A stretch of DNA of 64,000 nt from Lumnitzera littorea (GCA_024138015.1 JAMXBB010000008.1:48956446-49020445), one strand, 5' to 3'; counted from the stretch's first letter, positions 24,966 to 36,101 are shown. Notes: a model not told the origin generated them from the sequence alone. Numbers and translations are program-made.

Positions 24966-26555
24966 TGATAAGTGTAAATTACCTTACACTTTCAAGGCAT
25001 ATTTAGGCATAAATTGTTCATTATTGTGATTCAATTCTTAATTTTTGGTACTTAATTGTATAATGTATTGATTTCTGATGAATCATGAGCAATGGGATGA
25101 AATTTACACAAGAACAATGATTTTAATGGCAATCATGGCCGTCAGGAGAAGAAGACATTGAAATAGAATCAAGATTTATTTAATCACGCCCGTGATGAAA
25201 AAAGATTTCATTGGTGAGCAATAATCATCCCCTTCATCACTGGCGTGACTAAAGAAGCACTAATGATCCCTTTGTCAATCACGGCCATGGTTGTCTAGTA
25301 AAAGGGTGATCACGCCCTCAATCATGGGCATGATGAGTTGTAATGAAGTAATAAGGAGTTCACATCTACTATCACGGTCATAATTTGTGTAGAATCTTGT
25401 TTTTCAAGACGATCACGCCCCAAGACACAACATGATGGGAATGGACACAACTGTTCTTCTTCAACTTTTTCACACAAACTAGTACGTAGAAAACATTTTA
25501 ACATTAGGTGATGTCTTGAAGTGATAAATTTAAGTCCTTCGATAAGAAGAGTATAAATATACAGTGATTTTTAGGAGAGAAACTAGCAGATCAAGAGAGA
25601 ATAGATTATTAGAGTCAAGACCATTAAGTTTCGTATTTTATGTTATTAGGTAATGTTCCGGAAATGAAAGTTTTTGGGTGTAACATTCTTCACTAATTTC
25701 GAGAGAATCTTGAAGAATCCAGTGTTGTATATTGTGTATTAGAATCCTTCAAGTAATAAAAAAAAGGGGGTTTTATTCTTTTCTCTCTTCTTTTATGTTG
25801 TGTTTTACTTCCTTTTTTTTCTCTTTGTATTCACTCTATTTCTATCATGTGTGAGTGATAAAAATAGGGTTTACGAAGTTATTTTAACATGAATATATTG
25901 TGAATTGTTATCATTCCTAATAATTACAAATTTTTAATGATTAAAACTTCATATAAGTTGAGATAGTGTAGTACACAACACAATCTTGCAACAGATTTCA
26001 TTGGAATACATTGAGAAAGGATTCCACTAAATAGATCTTAGTCACTAAAATGAACTACTCCTACTAATAGAGATAATTTTAAGAAGATCATTGCAAGTTG
26101 TATGGAATTCGAGGATTAGTAAGCTTCTAATGCAATCTTGACTTATCCATTCTTTGAGAAGTGATTTTAAGGAACGCAATCGGGATTAGAATTCAGTAAT
26201 TCTAAGAAGAATACTCATGAGTAGAGAGTTCCTTCAGATGAGTAATTATTAGGATGGATAGTTCATAAGCCATGTTAATATGATAGAGTAAACTTGCTTT
26301 GTAATTTATTGTTTCTGTGTTATAATTTTATCTATTGTGTTTTCTTGGTGTAATTTTAGAATTAGTACAGTTTAGTTATAGAGCTCATTTAAAAAATAAT
26401 TGGTGCTAGTGTTTGAATCCTTTTTCCTAGCAAAGATGACCTTATATTTATCCATACTAACAAACGATAGATATACTTACCTATTTAATCGAGTAAAAGA
26501 TAAAATATAGGAATCTAATCTGTAAAACTCGAAAACTTAAAAAAAAAGGAGATTA
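24966..26555 (+). repeat. Athila element 5' LTR (1.59 kb)
   Basis: It starts tgataagtgtaaatt and aligns along its whole length with 49844-51503, by eye at roughly nine bases in ten, with many transition differences. Landmarks are a set of short palindromes of the ATCACG-CC-CGTGAT type at 25120-25410, a TATA box (gtataaatatac) at 25551 and a polyadenylation-like 'aataaaaaaaa' at 25756. It ends 'gagatta' (originally tca, judging by the partner) just before the primer site. Confidence 0.85.
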
Positions 26556-26561
26556 AGTTTT

Positions 26562-26579
26562 TGGTACTGTTGCTAAGAA
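26562..26579 (+). promoter_or_regulatory. Athila-type primer-binding site (tRNA-Asp-like)
   Basis: tggtactgttgctaagaa aligns with the TGGCGCCGTTGCCGGGGA primer site typical of the Athila/Tat branch; most differences are transitions. A 'agtttt' spacer follows the LTR, as is usual in the group. Confidence 0.7.
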
Positions 26580-26721
26580 AAACAACATCATCATTAGGAA
26601 AATTAGGATTCCTATTCTTCTAGCATTTGTTTTCTTTTGTGTTTGTTATTAGTTTAGTTGAAATCTTTATGCTCATATTAGCTTATTTGCTAATTTTCAG
26701 TTTGTGACTCAAAGTTGCTTG

Positions 26722-28425
26722 ATGGGATTAGCAAACTTTGATCCCAAGCTCGAGAGAATTGTTTAAAGGAATTTGAGAAAGATTATCGAGATTTTGGAAA
26801 AATCACCAACAAGAGTTAAAGAATCAAGAGTAGAGTCTTCAAGTATGAATAATCAGAATGAGAATTTGGACCCACCAAGAGTGGATGATTTTGTGAATCC
26901 TCATGATGGCATAGCAGGAGTTTAACCTTTGACTGTAGAACCACCTATTGGTAGGAATGGAATCAATGCAACCATCATACCAGAACAAGTAGTCAGTCTA
27001 CCTATAGCTCTAAGGATGATGTTAGATTATTGTAAGCCCAACCTAGAAGGAGCTAGTACCAACATTGCTCGGCCTAGAGTTCAAATCAATACTTTTGAGA
27101 TCAAGTCGAGTGTCATTTACATGATCTAGCAGTGTATCCAATTTGATGGGTTTAGTGATAAAGACCCTAACAACCATTTGCTGCAGTTCATGGAGATTTG
27201 TGACACATTTAAGATAAGTGGAGTTTCAGAGGACGCTATCCAACTTAGGCTATTCCCGTTTTCATTAAGATCCAATGCAAAGCAGTGGCTCAACTCTATG
27301 CCAAGGAATTCCATTAGTACTTGGTAAGAGATGGCTAAGCTATTCATGAGAAAATACTTCCTACCCTTAAGAATGGCAAAGCTAAGGGTAGATATCTTTT
27401 CTTTTGGTTAGATGGATTTAAAAACTCTATATGATGCATGGGAGAGGTGAAAGGAGTTGTTAAGGAAGTGTCCCCATCATGGGCTTTCAGATTGGCACCA
27501 AGTTCAAACCATTTATAATGGGTTTACTTATACAACCAAGCAACTCATTGATACAACTGCTAGATGAAGCCTAAACCAAAAGTCACCAGAGCAATGTATT
27601 TAACTATTTGAAGATATGGCCAATAACCATTATTAATGGTCATCTTTAAGAGGAAGAGAAAGAAGGCTAGCGGGAAAACATGAGTTAGATGTCACTTCTC
27701 CTCTAGCGCATAAGGTAGAGGTGTTAACAAGGAAGCTTAATAGTCTCACAGTGGGTCAAAACAAGCTTTTAGCAGTTTCAGATTCTGAGTTAGCAAGCTC
27801 CTCAGAGATTGATCAAGTGAAAGAAGTTGACTACATGGGGAACCCGATCCAACCAAGTAATGATCCTTTCAGTAACACATATAATTCAGGTTGGAGGAAT
27901 AATCCAAATTTTAGATGAGGCAACAACAGCAGTCAAAGCTCTAACATACAACCTCCTGGATTTTGAAGATAGTTGCCTCCCCCTTAGAGTAAGCCAATGT
28001 CCATTGAAGAGATATTGGCTCAGTACATCAAGACCTCTCTATCTGTACTAAGCCACAGAAGCAGCCTTAAGAAATCAAGGAGCATCAATACATAACTTAG
28101 AGATTCAGCTTGGGCAAATTCCTAAGATGTTGTCTAAAAGAGCTCTTAGGTCGCTATCGAGTAACACTAAGACAAACCCTAAAGAGTACGTTAAGGCTAT
28201 GACTCTTAGAAGTGGCAAGGAGTTACAAACTTTAGAGAGGATCTAAGACAAGAGAAAAGAAGTTGAGATTGGGGTTGAAGAGCAAGTAGTGAATAATGCA
28301 CCACTAAAAAGGAAGTCTTACCAATAGCACCAAAGGAGTATAAGCCACCTTTGTTATACCCCTCTAGACTAAGGAAGGATAAGGATGATGAGCATTATAA
28401 AAAGTTTTTGGAGCTCTTTAAATAG
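26722..28425 (+). pseudogene. Athila gag
   Basis: The frame starts MGLANFDPKLERIV, a stop, then RNLRKIIEILEK, resembling the 'DPEIERT' start of Athila gag. The central retrotransposon gag domain is well preserved at about 27125-27520: IQFDGFSDKDPNNHLLQFME, then CDTFKISGVSEDAIQLRLFPF, AKQWLNSMP, and LLRKCPHHGL. The C-terminal half (27720-28260) has ELDVTSPLAHKVEVLTRKLN, then MSIEEILAQYIKTSLS, then KKEVLPIAPKEYKPPLLYPS with frame changes. In-frame stops occur at about 26763, 26923, 27127, 27326 and elsewhere. Open stretches at 26929-27129 and 27721-27918 are parts of it. Gag would form the virus-like particle; this copy cannot. Confidence 0.85.
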
Positions 28426-29061
28426 TTGCACATCAACCTTCCTTTGGTGGAAGCCTTAGGTCAGATGCCAAAGAACGTAAAATTCTTAAAGGATCTTCTT
28501 TCTAAGAAGAGGAAATTGGAGGAACTTTCCATTGTTATCCTGGGTGGAGAGTGCTCTGTAGTTCTTTTGAACAAGTTACCTAGGAAACTCAAAGATCCTG
28601 GTAGCTTCACCATTCCATGTTTGATAGGAGACCTTCCGGTAGAGAAGGCATTGGAAAATCTTAGAGCCAACATTAATCCAATGCCCTATAGTTTGTTTAG
28701 GAAATTGAATTTGGGAAAGCCCAAAAGCACACAAATGATCATCCAGTTGATAGATAGATCCATGCAGTTTCCAAGAAGGGTTGTGGAAGATGTTTTGGTA
28801 AAGGTACATGACTTTATTTTTCTTATAGATTTTATAGTGTTGGACGTTGACAAAGATATCAAGGATCCACTTATTTTAGGAAGACCATTCTTAGCAACTG
28901 CAGGTGCTATGATTAATGTTAAGGATGGGAAACTAGTCCTTCAAGTCGAAAGCAAGGAGATGGTGATCAAAATGGCCGACGTCTTCAAGAAATCAATGAG
29001 CAGTAATGATGAATGCTTTGCTATTGATTCTTTTGATTTTACTGTTTCTAAGTTTTTGTAG
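28426..29061 (+). pseudogene. Athila protease domain (211-codon open stretch)
   Basis: This is the longest open frame in the window. It reads FLKDLLSKKRKLEE, then CSVVLLNKLPRKLKDPGSFT and IPCLIGDLPVEKALENLRAN, followed by INPMPYSLFRKLNLG, and ends with the retropepsin C-terminal LILGRPFLATAGAMINVKDG. This order is diagnostic of Athila protease. Around residue 86 the expected D-L-G-A active-site tetrad reads N-L-R-A, so both the catalytic aspartate and the glycine are lost. The apparent ATG start is internal: the frame continues the gag upstream beyond a stop at 28423. A stop at 29059-29061 closes it shortly before the hAT insertion. Confidence 0.85.
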
Positions 29062-29139
29062 GATGTTTTGAGTAGGGATCCTTTGGAGTCATGCTTAACA
29101 AGAGAAATGAGATAGATGAAGTTAGACCTAGGCAAAGGT

Positions 29140-29780
29140 CGATTCTTGAACCGTGAATCAACTTCACTTGGTAGTAGTTAAGCCGAACTGCTTAACTCGA
29201 CAGTCCTTGAACTGCTACCCAACAAAAAGGGAGGGGAGGTGGGGTTGTGGGGCGGTAACGCTAGTTCTTTTTTACCAACACACCCCACCCCCTCTTCCCT
29301 CCACTACTACCTTTCCCTTTACCCTTACCCTCTACCGCCTACCCCTTTTTCCCTTTTGGCACATGCAATTCAAATTTTGAATTGCAAAATTAAAAAATTG
29401 CAACACCAAAGCATTTGAAATTTTGAATTTTGAAAATTCAAACAACGCATTCATACATTCTTCAATCCTTATAAATTGAATGGGGCCGATATGTAGCAAC
29501 TATTACTCCATAAACTAATTAAATCACTCTAACTTCATCCATTCCACCTTCAAATTTTTTCAATTGTGAAACGTTGTCATGGAGATATTTTCTTCTATTA
29601 ACCACCAGTATTTGTGCATAATTCTCCATTCCACTACATTGAACTAGTTGATTAGCAAATAACACTGACATATACATACCCGCGATATAATTTCCACTTT
29701 GTTTTGTCTTACATATTATTTCTATCTTTCATTCATAAATCTTTGTTATAGTAAGTAAGAGAAAAACAATATTAGCATCC
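29140..29780 (+). other. hAT A 5' non-coding region
   Basis: This is subterminal DNA with purine/pyrimidine-rich stretches (gggaggggaggtggggttg at about 29230 and cacccc-rich at 29280-29340) and no open frame of note. It probably holds the transposase promoter and subterminal binding repeats. Confidence 0.45.
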
Positions 29781-32330
29781 ATGGAAAGATTTTTGTGTTG
29801 TACCTTCTCCAGTAAGAAGCACGGTTCATCATTTAGTGTAAAAAGTAAGAGTAAGGGCACTGGAAGTTCCAATTCATCGTATGGGCTACAATAGTTCGAG
29901 GACGTTCAAACGTATCCAAATAACGAGTATGACTTGAATGAGCAGAGGGCACACAATGTGATTGAGAACGTGGAAGAACAAGTTACACTACCTTTAGGCT
30001 TCAATGTAGAACCTCATCTCACAAGTAGTTGCAGCATACCACCTCCTAACTTTGACATTGAACATCAACACATGGGTTATTGGGGCATGTCACCTCCCAG
30101 TTTCAAACCTCCACGCATTAGTATCCTTAAATGTCTTATTAGATTTGAAACTCTTCCTATGAATGTCCTTGCACGATCCATAAGATTTGAACCCCCACAA
30201 ATGAGTTGCCCTACAAGCATGTTTAAGGATGATGAGGACAAGATAGAAATTATTCTTGAAACAAAAGGGCAACATATGAAACAATATGGGCCCCGCAATT
30301 CGAGACCTTTTTGGCTCAGGTAAGCTCCCTAAACCTGATAAGTCTAATAGTCTTCCTACACATTTTCGTAAAGGTACAGATGAAAGGGGAAACTCGAAGC
30401 CATTCTGTAACTACTACAATGCAAGTTACTTGTGGAAAACGGGAGAAGGAGAGAGAGGAGGAGGAGGCATCCGAGGTCGACCATTCGACCTCAACAAGGC
30501 AGCCTTGAGCTTAAGAGGTATGAAGAGAAGAAAAAGCCTGAGAGAAGGATGGAGAAAGGAGAGCCTAGCCAACCTAACCAAGCTGAGACTAAGAAAGTGG
30601 AGAAGGAGAAAGTACCCGATACTAAAGCCTGAGAAGTTAAGTGCTTCAACTGTTTGGGCTTCGAACATATTGCCTCACAATGCCCAAACAAAAGGATCAT
30701 GATTTTGAAAGGTGAAGGACCTGAAGCTCAAGTGGAGAGCCATAGTGATAAGAGCTCAAAGAGTGAGGAAACAATTAACGTCTATCCTGAGATAGGAGAA
30801 CCTATAGCCCTGATAAGTAGACAAACCAACATTAAGGAAGACCCAAGTCAAAGGGAGAATTTATTTCAAATTCGATGTTTGGTGAATGGGAAGACCTGTT
30901 CCTTAATAGTTGATGGAGGTAGTTGCACCAACATCATTTTTGCTAAGCTAATAGAGAAGATGAGATTGCCAACCTACCCATTCCTTATTCCCATTCGAGC
31001 CCCATTGGCATCAGGGACCCACTATGTGGATTACGCATCAAATCCTAAATGAGTACGGTTTAGTGAAGAAATTTTTTTCTATTGGTTTTAATAATGCAAG
31101 TGCCAATACTACATTAATATCTAATTTTCAAAATTGCTATCAACCAGTGTTGGGGGGGGAGGCGAGGTTTCTACATACGTTATGCGTGTCATATTCTTAA
31201 CTTATGTGTCAAGGATGGCATTGAGCTTTGCACAATAGTATAGCTCCAATCAAGAACATCGTCAATACAATAACAGAGATGTCGTTCCTTCACAAAAAGT
31301 AGAGGAACTTCTATATGGAGCACAGAAAGAGGCCCCGAAAGTTTAAGATGGGTGTACAACACCATTAGAACTTGACTTACGAGTTGTTGCATAGCATAAT
31401 TCCTTATAGTAAAATGTTGTGTGACTTCGCAATGTACAACATGCAAGAAGTTGACATTTTCCCCAGTAACTGAGATATATGTATCAAGTTGTTAAAAGTT
31501 TTGAAATTTTTCCAAGATGCTACTAAAAATTTCTCATAGGTTTACAAGCTCCCATGTTCACTTGTTTGTTATGTCAGCCATTAGTATACTTGGTATGCTA
31601 CTTCAAGCTCGTGAAGACCTAAACCTATACACATACGTATATGATATCATGTTGAAGTGGTTAACTTATTATAAAGACATTCCTTATATTTATCTTGTAG
31701 CAACTATTCTAGATCCTTATTGTAAAGCGGAATTATTACTAATGTATTTGAAAACTTATTACGGTTACATTCAAGACCTAATGGATTCTCAAGACATATA
31801 TAGCTTGGAAGTATAGCAAGAAGTGTTAGCAGTGACGGCCGACATAGAAGAGATGCTCAACCACTACAGAAGTTAGTACAATGGCTAATCATCAGTCTCT
31901 CCTTCCCTATCCACCAAGGAGCAGCATTACTCATTTATGGGTGAGCAATTACTAGCACAAAAATTGAAGGGGCAACTGTTTAGTGGTCCAATGTCTAAGA
32001 TGCAATGCTACACCAATACAAATTTCAAGTTTTTTGAGAATATCTCCATAAAAGACTTTGATATTTTAGAGTGATGCCAAAGGCATAGAAGGGACTACCC
32101 ACTCTTATCTTGCATCACCCATGAAGTACTCGCTACTCCGGCTTCAACGGTCACTGTTGAGCATGCGTTTAGTACAATAGGCCTGATTGTTGACAAATGC
32201 CAAGCCTCTCTATCTATTGTCAACATTAAGGCAAATGCTTGTACAGAAGATTGGTACAAGGCAGCCTGCAAATAACAAGAATCATGTGGGACATCAAGCG
32301 AGGAGGATGATTACTTCAGTGACTAGAACT
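29781..32330 (+). pseudogene. hAT A transposase, interrupted by a gypsy gag-protease fragment
   Basis: The start is MERFLCCTFSSKKHGSSFSV (29781). A BED-type zinc-finger stretch, KPFCNYYNASYLWKTG, is at about 30395-30440. After the foreign insert the transposase resumes near 30985 (GTHYVDYA, then ILNEYGLVKKFFS) and the conserved core reads GFNNASANTTL at about 31075-31107, where the usual catalytic aspartate before N-A-S is asparagine. Later come HHWNLTYELL near 31360, the middle hAT-like region (open frame 31517-31816, including LVATILDPYCKAE), and the dimerisation domain TVTVEHAFSTIGLIVDKCQA near 32145-32205, then ANACTEDWYKAAC. Stops and frame changes make it inactive. It would cut and rejoin element ends in the nucleus. 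Confidence 0.8.
30440..30980 (+). pseudogene. Ty3/gypsy gag zinc knuckle and protease fragment inside hAT A
   Basis: Between the BED finger and the core of the hAT transposase is a gypsy piece on the same strand. It has a charged gag linker (EKPERRMEKGEPSQPNQAET), a zinc knuckle CFNCLGFEHIASQCPNKR near 30639-30695 complete in its C-C-H-C residues, a serine/acid-rich linker, and a retropepsin start LIVDGGSCTNIIFAKLIEKM near 30906-30965 with its aspartate intact. A stop (TGA at 30630-30632) lies just upstream of the knuckle. On the right the open frame 30654-31052 runs from protease directly into hAT sequence, so the junction is in frame. Boundaries were judged from the change of family motifs and may be off by some tens of bases. 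Confidence 0.7.
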
Positions 32331-33063
32331 GATCTAATGGGCGCCTAAGCTCAACTGCAGGCTCTACTCCTAGTTACGAACATGAACAACTACCTCAAGA
32401 GGAGATATGGTAAGTTTTCTTTTCATCCTTTCCAAAAATGTTTTATCACATAGAAAAATCTTTTTACCCAATTATTCGAAAAAAGTAAATGGCATGATTT
32501 TCCCAAAAGGAGTGATCTAGTATTAAGTTTTTTCAAATTATAACCAAGTAAAATTATTTTCCTTCAAAAAGTTTAAATTGGATAGTCACGTACATTTAGA
32601 TTATTTTCACAAAACGTAAAATTGACCAACAAACTACAGGTTTTCTAAAAATCCAAACTGAACTACGGTGGTCTAATTCCAATTAATGGATACGTAAGTA
32701 CCTTCTTAATGACCATAAAATATAGTACAAAATATTTTCCCTCCAACCACTTCACTTTACACAATCAAATTAGTTATTCGTACTGTAAGAGACTTTTTTA
32801 TATTTTAATTTTTGTTCATTTTTAATGTATGCTTTATGGAAGGATGAAAGGGGAAAAAAAGGGTTGAAGGATTGATAAGGAAAAAGGGAAAAAAATTATA
32901 GAAAGGAAGGAAAAAAAAAATAAGAAAAAATCAAGGAAAACAAAATGGTTCAAGGGTCGTGAACTAGCCCTGAATTGCTAACTCATAAGCCAATCACGGT
33001 TCACCGTATCCCTGACCTATAAATCGGCGATTTAGGGCCAGTTTGGCCCATCACCCGAGTCTA
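32331..33063 (+). other. hAT A 3' non-coding region
   Basis: This is AT-rich DNA after the transposase dimerisation domain, ending in GC-richer subterminal DNA with the inverted tcacggttca and the terminal repeat. No frame is recognisable. Confidence 0.5.
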
Positions 33064-33612
33064 AATAAAGTCAAAGAGGTGAAAGAAGTTATCACTTAAT
33101 TGGAGTTGTGCAGTGCGCAAGTGAAGGATTTCAGGATTAATGAGATTAACTGAAGTTATACCACTTGTTTAAAGCCATCGGTTCAGGAGCCCTTGGATTT
33201 GGAAATGAAACAATTGCCTACTTACTTAGAGTATGCCTTTTTGTTTGAGGATTCTAAGCTGCCAGTTATCATATTATCAAGGCTAGACTCTTGCCAAAAA
33301 GAAAAACTTTTATCAGTGCTAAAAGAACATAAGAATGTAATTGCATGGAAGATATCGAAAATCAAGGGAATTAGTCCTTCCTTTTTTAACCACAAAATTT
33401 TAATGGAAGACGGATTTAAATAGGTAGTGCAACCTCAAAGGAAGCTGAATCCTAACATGAAGGAAGTAGTTAAGAAAAAGGTAGTGAAGTTGATGGATGT
33501 AGGACTCATTTACCCAATTTTAGATAGCCCGTGGGTGAGTTCAATTCAAGTAATTCCAAAGAGGGTGGCATGATGGTAGTACCAAATGAGAAGAATGAAT
33601 TGATACCAATGT
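33064..33612 (+). pseudogene. Athila reverse transcriptase N-terminus
   Basis: The Athila pol frame resumes after hAT A. Visible are LELKQLPTYLEYAFLFEDS-like residues (as DLEMKQLPTYLEYAFLFEDS at 33196-33255), LPVIILSRLDSCQKEKLLSV, then HKNVIAWKISKIKGISPSFF, and after a stop at 33421-33423, VVQPQRKLNPNMKEVVKKKV followed by VGLIYPILDSPWVSSIQVIP. This is the finger region that precedes the catalytic palm. One base is missing near 33560, shifting the frame to KEGGMMVVPNEKNELIPM. The sequence then passes directly into integrase, so the palm with its catalytic aspartates, the thumb and RNase H are deleted. Confidence 0.85.
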
Positions 33613-34328
33613 TACCAATGAACGATGTTAAGGTGGTAACAAGATTCTTGAGAAAGTTATTTTACAGATTTAAGGAAACTCGAGCATTGATTAGAGATAG
33701 AGGAACCTACTTTTGCAATAATCAAATTGAACGAGTCCTTAAGAGATATGAGTTACACTATAGGATGACCACTCCTTACCATCTACAAATAAGTGGCCAA
33801 GTTAAAGTATCTAATAGGGACCTAAAAATGATTTTGGAGAAGACTATAGCGCACAATAGAAAAGATTGGGCTGATAAGCTAAATGATGCTTTATAGGCAT
33901 ACCAAATTGCTTACAAAACTCCATTAGGTACTACACCTTATCGATTGGTTTATGGTAAGGCTTACCATTTACCAATGGAGATTGAGCATAAGGCTTATTT
34001 AGCTTTGAAGATAGCAAATTTGGATTATGAAGGAGCCAGTAAACTCAGGCATTTCCAACTCAATGAATAGGATGAGTGGAATTGGATAGCTTATGATAAC
34101 AATTGAATGTATAAGGAGCGAACTAAACATTTTGATGATTCTAGGATTAAGCATCCCGAACAATTCAAGGAAGGTGATCCGGTACTTTTGTATAATTCTA
34201 GACTTAAGTTATTTCTTAAAAAACTTAAGTCTACGTGGTCAAGTCCATTTTTAGTGAAGAAGGTGTTTCCATTTAGGGCGGTGGAAGTTGAGCATTCGAA
34301 AAAGGGGACATTCAAGGTTAATGGATAA
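33613..34328 (+). pseudogene. Athila integrase (C-terminal two thirds)
   Basis: The deletion joins integrase in frame at about 33613 (NDVKVVTRFLRKLFYRFKET). The core then shows ALIRDRGTYFCNNQIERVLK, with the second catalytic aspartate, and TTPYHLQISGQVKVSNRDLK, where the catalytic glutamate of the D-D-E triad is replaced by lysine (GQVK). LEKTIAHNRKDWADKLNDAL, a stop at 33894-33896, AYQIAYKTPLGTTPYRLVYG and the C-terminal SH3-like part PVLLYNSRLKLF...WSSPFLVKKVFP through TFKVNG follow. The zinc-binding N-terminus and first aspartate are missing. The open frames 33531-33896 and 34107-34328 are parts of this. Confidence 0.9.
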
Positions 34329-34393
34329 CAATTAAAGTTTTTCCATGGGGAAGTTGATTAGAACAAAGGTAAAGAGGAGTTGAAGCTTCTCCT

Positions 34394-34528
34394 TGTCGAG
34401 CCCTATTTCGGTTTTCCTTAATTTAACCTATATTAAGCCTAGCCTGTTTAATATAGATTACTTAATATAAAATTAAGAAAAAACATTTTTCTTTTAAAAA
34501 ATTGGAGTCACCAACTAGTTAAACTGAT
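34394..34528 (+). repeat. Family C 5' LTR, truncated
   Basis: It matches 44195-44325 and 11571-11710. The homology stops at 'aactagttaaact', where minus-strand gypsy gag sequence begins. Confidence 0.65.
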
Positions 34529-35080
34529 AAACACTCCTATCATTTCTTCTTCTCGACCCCGGCTCTCTTCTCCAAGCTTCTTGATTTGTTTTAGAGTTAA
34601 TACTCCTATCATTTCTTCTTCTTGATGTAGGTTGGTTTTCTCTACTTCTCGACTCGGCAACTCTCATCGATTGTCGTTCATCATTTTCAAGCTCATTGGA
34701 ACCACTTCCACTTGTAGGTGTTCGCTCCCTCCTTTCTTCTCGGCCATCACATCTATGGTCTCTGACTAACTTAGTAAGCTCCTAAATAGAGTTGATGAGA
34801 TTCTGGATCTGGTATTCTAGTTTGTCAACACGTCGCCTCAAGCTTCCATGAGGACTATCACCAATGTTGTTGACACTATTCTCCGATATTATTGTTCGTA
34901 CAGTAATTGACTAGAGAATTGAACAGATAACAAAACACAACAATAACAACCCAAAAACAACCACTACTTGGCTTCTACAACTACTATGAACAACACGCTA
35001 CACTATAGAATAATGTTTTAACAAAAATCTTAGAACCACAAATCTACTTTAAAGAACACTAGCACGTGTGTCTCTCCAAA
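34529..35080 (-). pseudogene. Gag N-terminus and leader of a minus-strand gypsy element (family D LTR)
   Basis: On the minus strand, downstream of a primer site, a frame includes SPHGSLRRRVDKLEYQIQNL, a stop, then ELTKLVRDHRCDGREERRER and later RRRNDRS repeated, typical of the charged N-terminal part of Ty3/gypsy gag. The words 'actcctatcatttcttcttc' occur at about 34532 and again at about 34602, a direct repeat 70 bases apart. The element is cut at the left edge, where it meets the broken family C LTR. Confidence 0.5.
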
Positions 35081-35092
35081 GCTCTGATACTA
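35081..35092 (-). promoter_or_regulatory. tRNA-iMet primer-binding site (minus strand)
   Basis: gctctgatacta is the reverse complement of TAGTATCAGAGC, one transition from the plant initiator-Met primer site. Confidence 0.75.
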
Positions 35093-35095
35093 AGA

Positions 35096-36101
35096 TGATA
35101 AGGACCAAAGGAATAGCAGCTGGTCGAATGAACAGGAATGGGTAGGATTTCAAGATTCCAAAAGAAAAATGGGTACGAAGAACAGGAAGGTTTTGAGTGT
35201 GAATGTGAATGGATGTAACTCACAAAGACACAAATACAATTAAAGGTTTGAGCTCAAAATAGAGTTCGATACAACTTATGAACACTAAATGTCGCTCAAG
35301 ATTCAAATGAGGGTTATATGCAACTCACTAACCAGTTCAAATGAAGGGGTTTACCACAATTCTTAGGGTCAAGATTGATAAGAATATAGGAGAGATTAAA
35401 GAGCTTAATCAATAATCAATAATCCGACAAACGCAAGCTCTACTAGCTCAAGTGTAGCCTTGCTCGAAATAGGAAAGTTTCACTCTCTGTATGGGGGAAT
35501 ATTCTTTACTATCTGTATCTCCTTTTTTTTAATACAAATGTTGTTATTTATAGCAAGTCCTAAACCCTAGTAGTAAAATCGTAAATAATGTACAAGGCCT
35601 TAACCCTAAAGAATCATGCCCATAAATAAAATGAAGGAAAACATATACAAGAATACAAAACTGTACGTTTTATAGAATTTGACATGCAGTCACTCAACAT
35701 GTCTAGGAAGGAGGAAGATTCGAACTGGGCGGGGTCGACAGTTGGATGTCCGGGTCTGAGGAGGAGCTCCTGACGTCTCATAATGCCTAGCTGAGATACT
35801 AGAGAGGTCAGCCTACAATTGTTGAATTCTAAAGTCAGTCATCACTAATCTAACGGGATAATGCCGAATGGTTCTTTGGTCCCGAGTCCTCAACTATGTG
35901 ATCTCTCATCTTCTCAGTAAACGACAGACTTTTCATCGAGTGGCTCCTTTTCTTCCCCTCGGTCTTCTATCATTTGTTTGCCCTCGGCAAAAGCTGTTTG
36001 GCCTTAGGTTAGAATAAGTCAGCATCTTCTTCCAGAAGGTTAGCATTGGCTTCAAATAGGTCAGCCTCAGCTTGGATGTAGTCAAAGGCTGATTTCCATC
36101 A
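35096..36101 (-). repeat. Family D LTR (1.0 kb), minus strand
   Basis: On the minus strand it begins TGATGGAAATCAGCC and ends CCTTATCA three bases before the primer site. Long stretches align with 62300-63234 on the plus strand, for example 'catccaactg', 'agggttaaggccttgtacat' against 'agggcttaaggccttataca', and the TATA box 'cttgctataaata' in both. This is a true LTR followed by leader and gag. Confidence 0.75.

Larger units (their letters stand above)
29123..33063 (+). mobile_element. hAT DNA transposon A (3.9 kb)
   Basis: The ends are inverted: TAGACCTAGGC on the left, and TAGACTCGGGT reading inward from the right. A second inverted pair, tgaaccgtga at 29147-29156 and tcacggttca at 32994-33003, lies just inside. 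The flanking 8-mers are gatgaagt (29115-29122) and aataaagt (33064-33071): six of eight match and both differences are G to A, as expected for an old hAT 8-bp duplication. It encodes a broken hAT transposase on the plus strand. It interrupts the Athila pol region between protease and reverse transcriptase. Confidence 0.75.

Noticed and set aside
30286..30702. 138-codon arginine-rich open frame
   Set aside because: It is the wrong frame through hAT N-terminus and the gypsy gag linker; the correct frames carry the BED and zinc-knuckle motifs.
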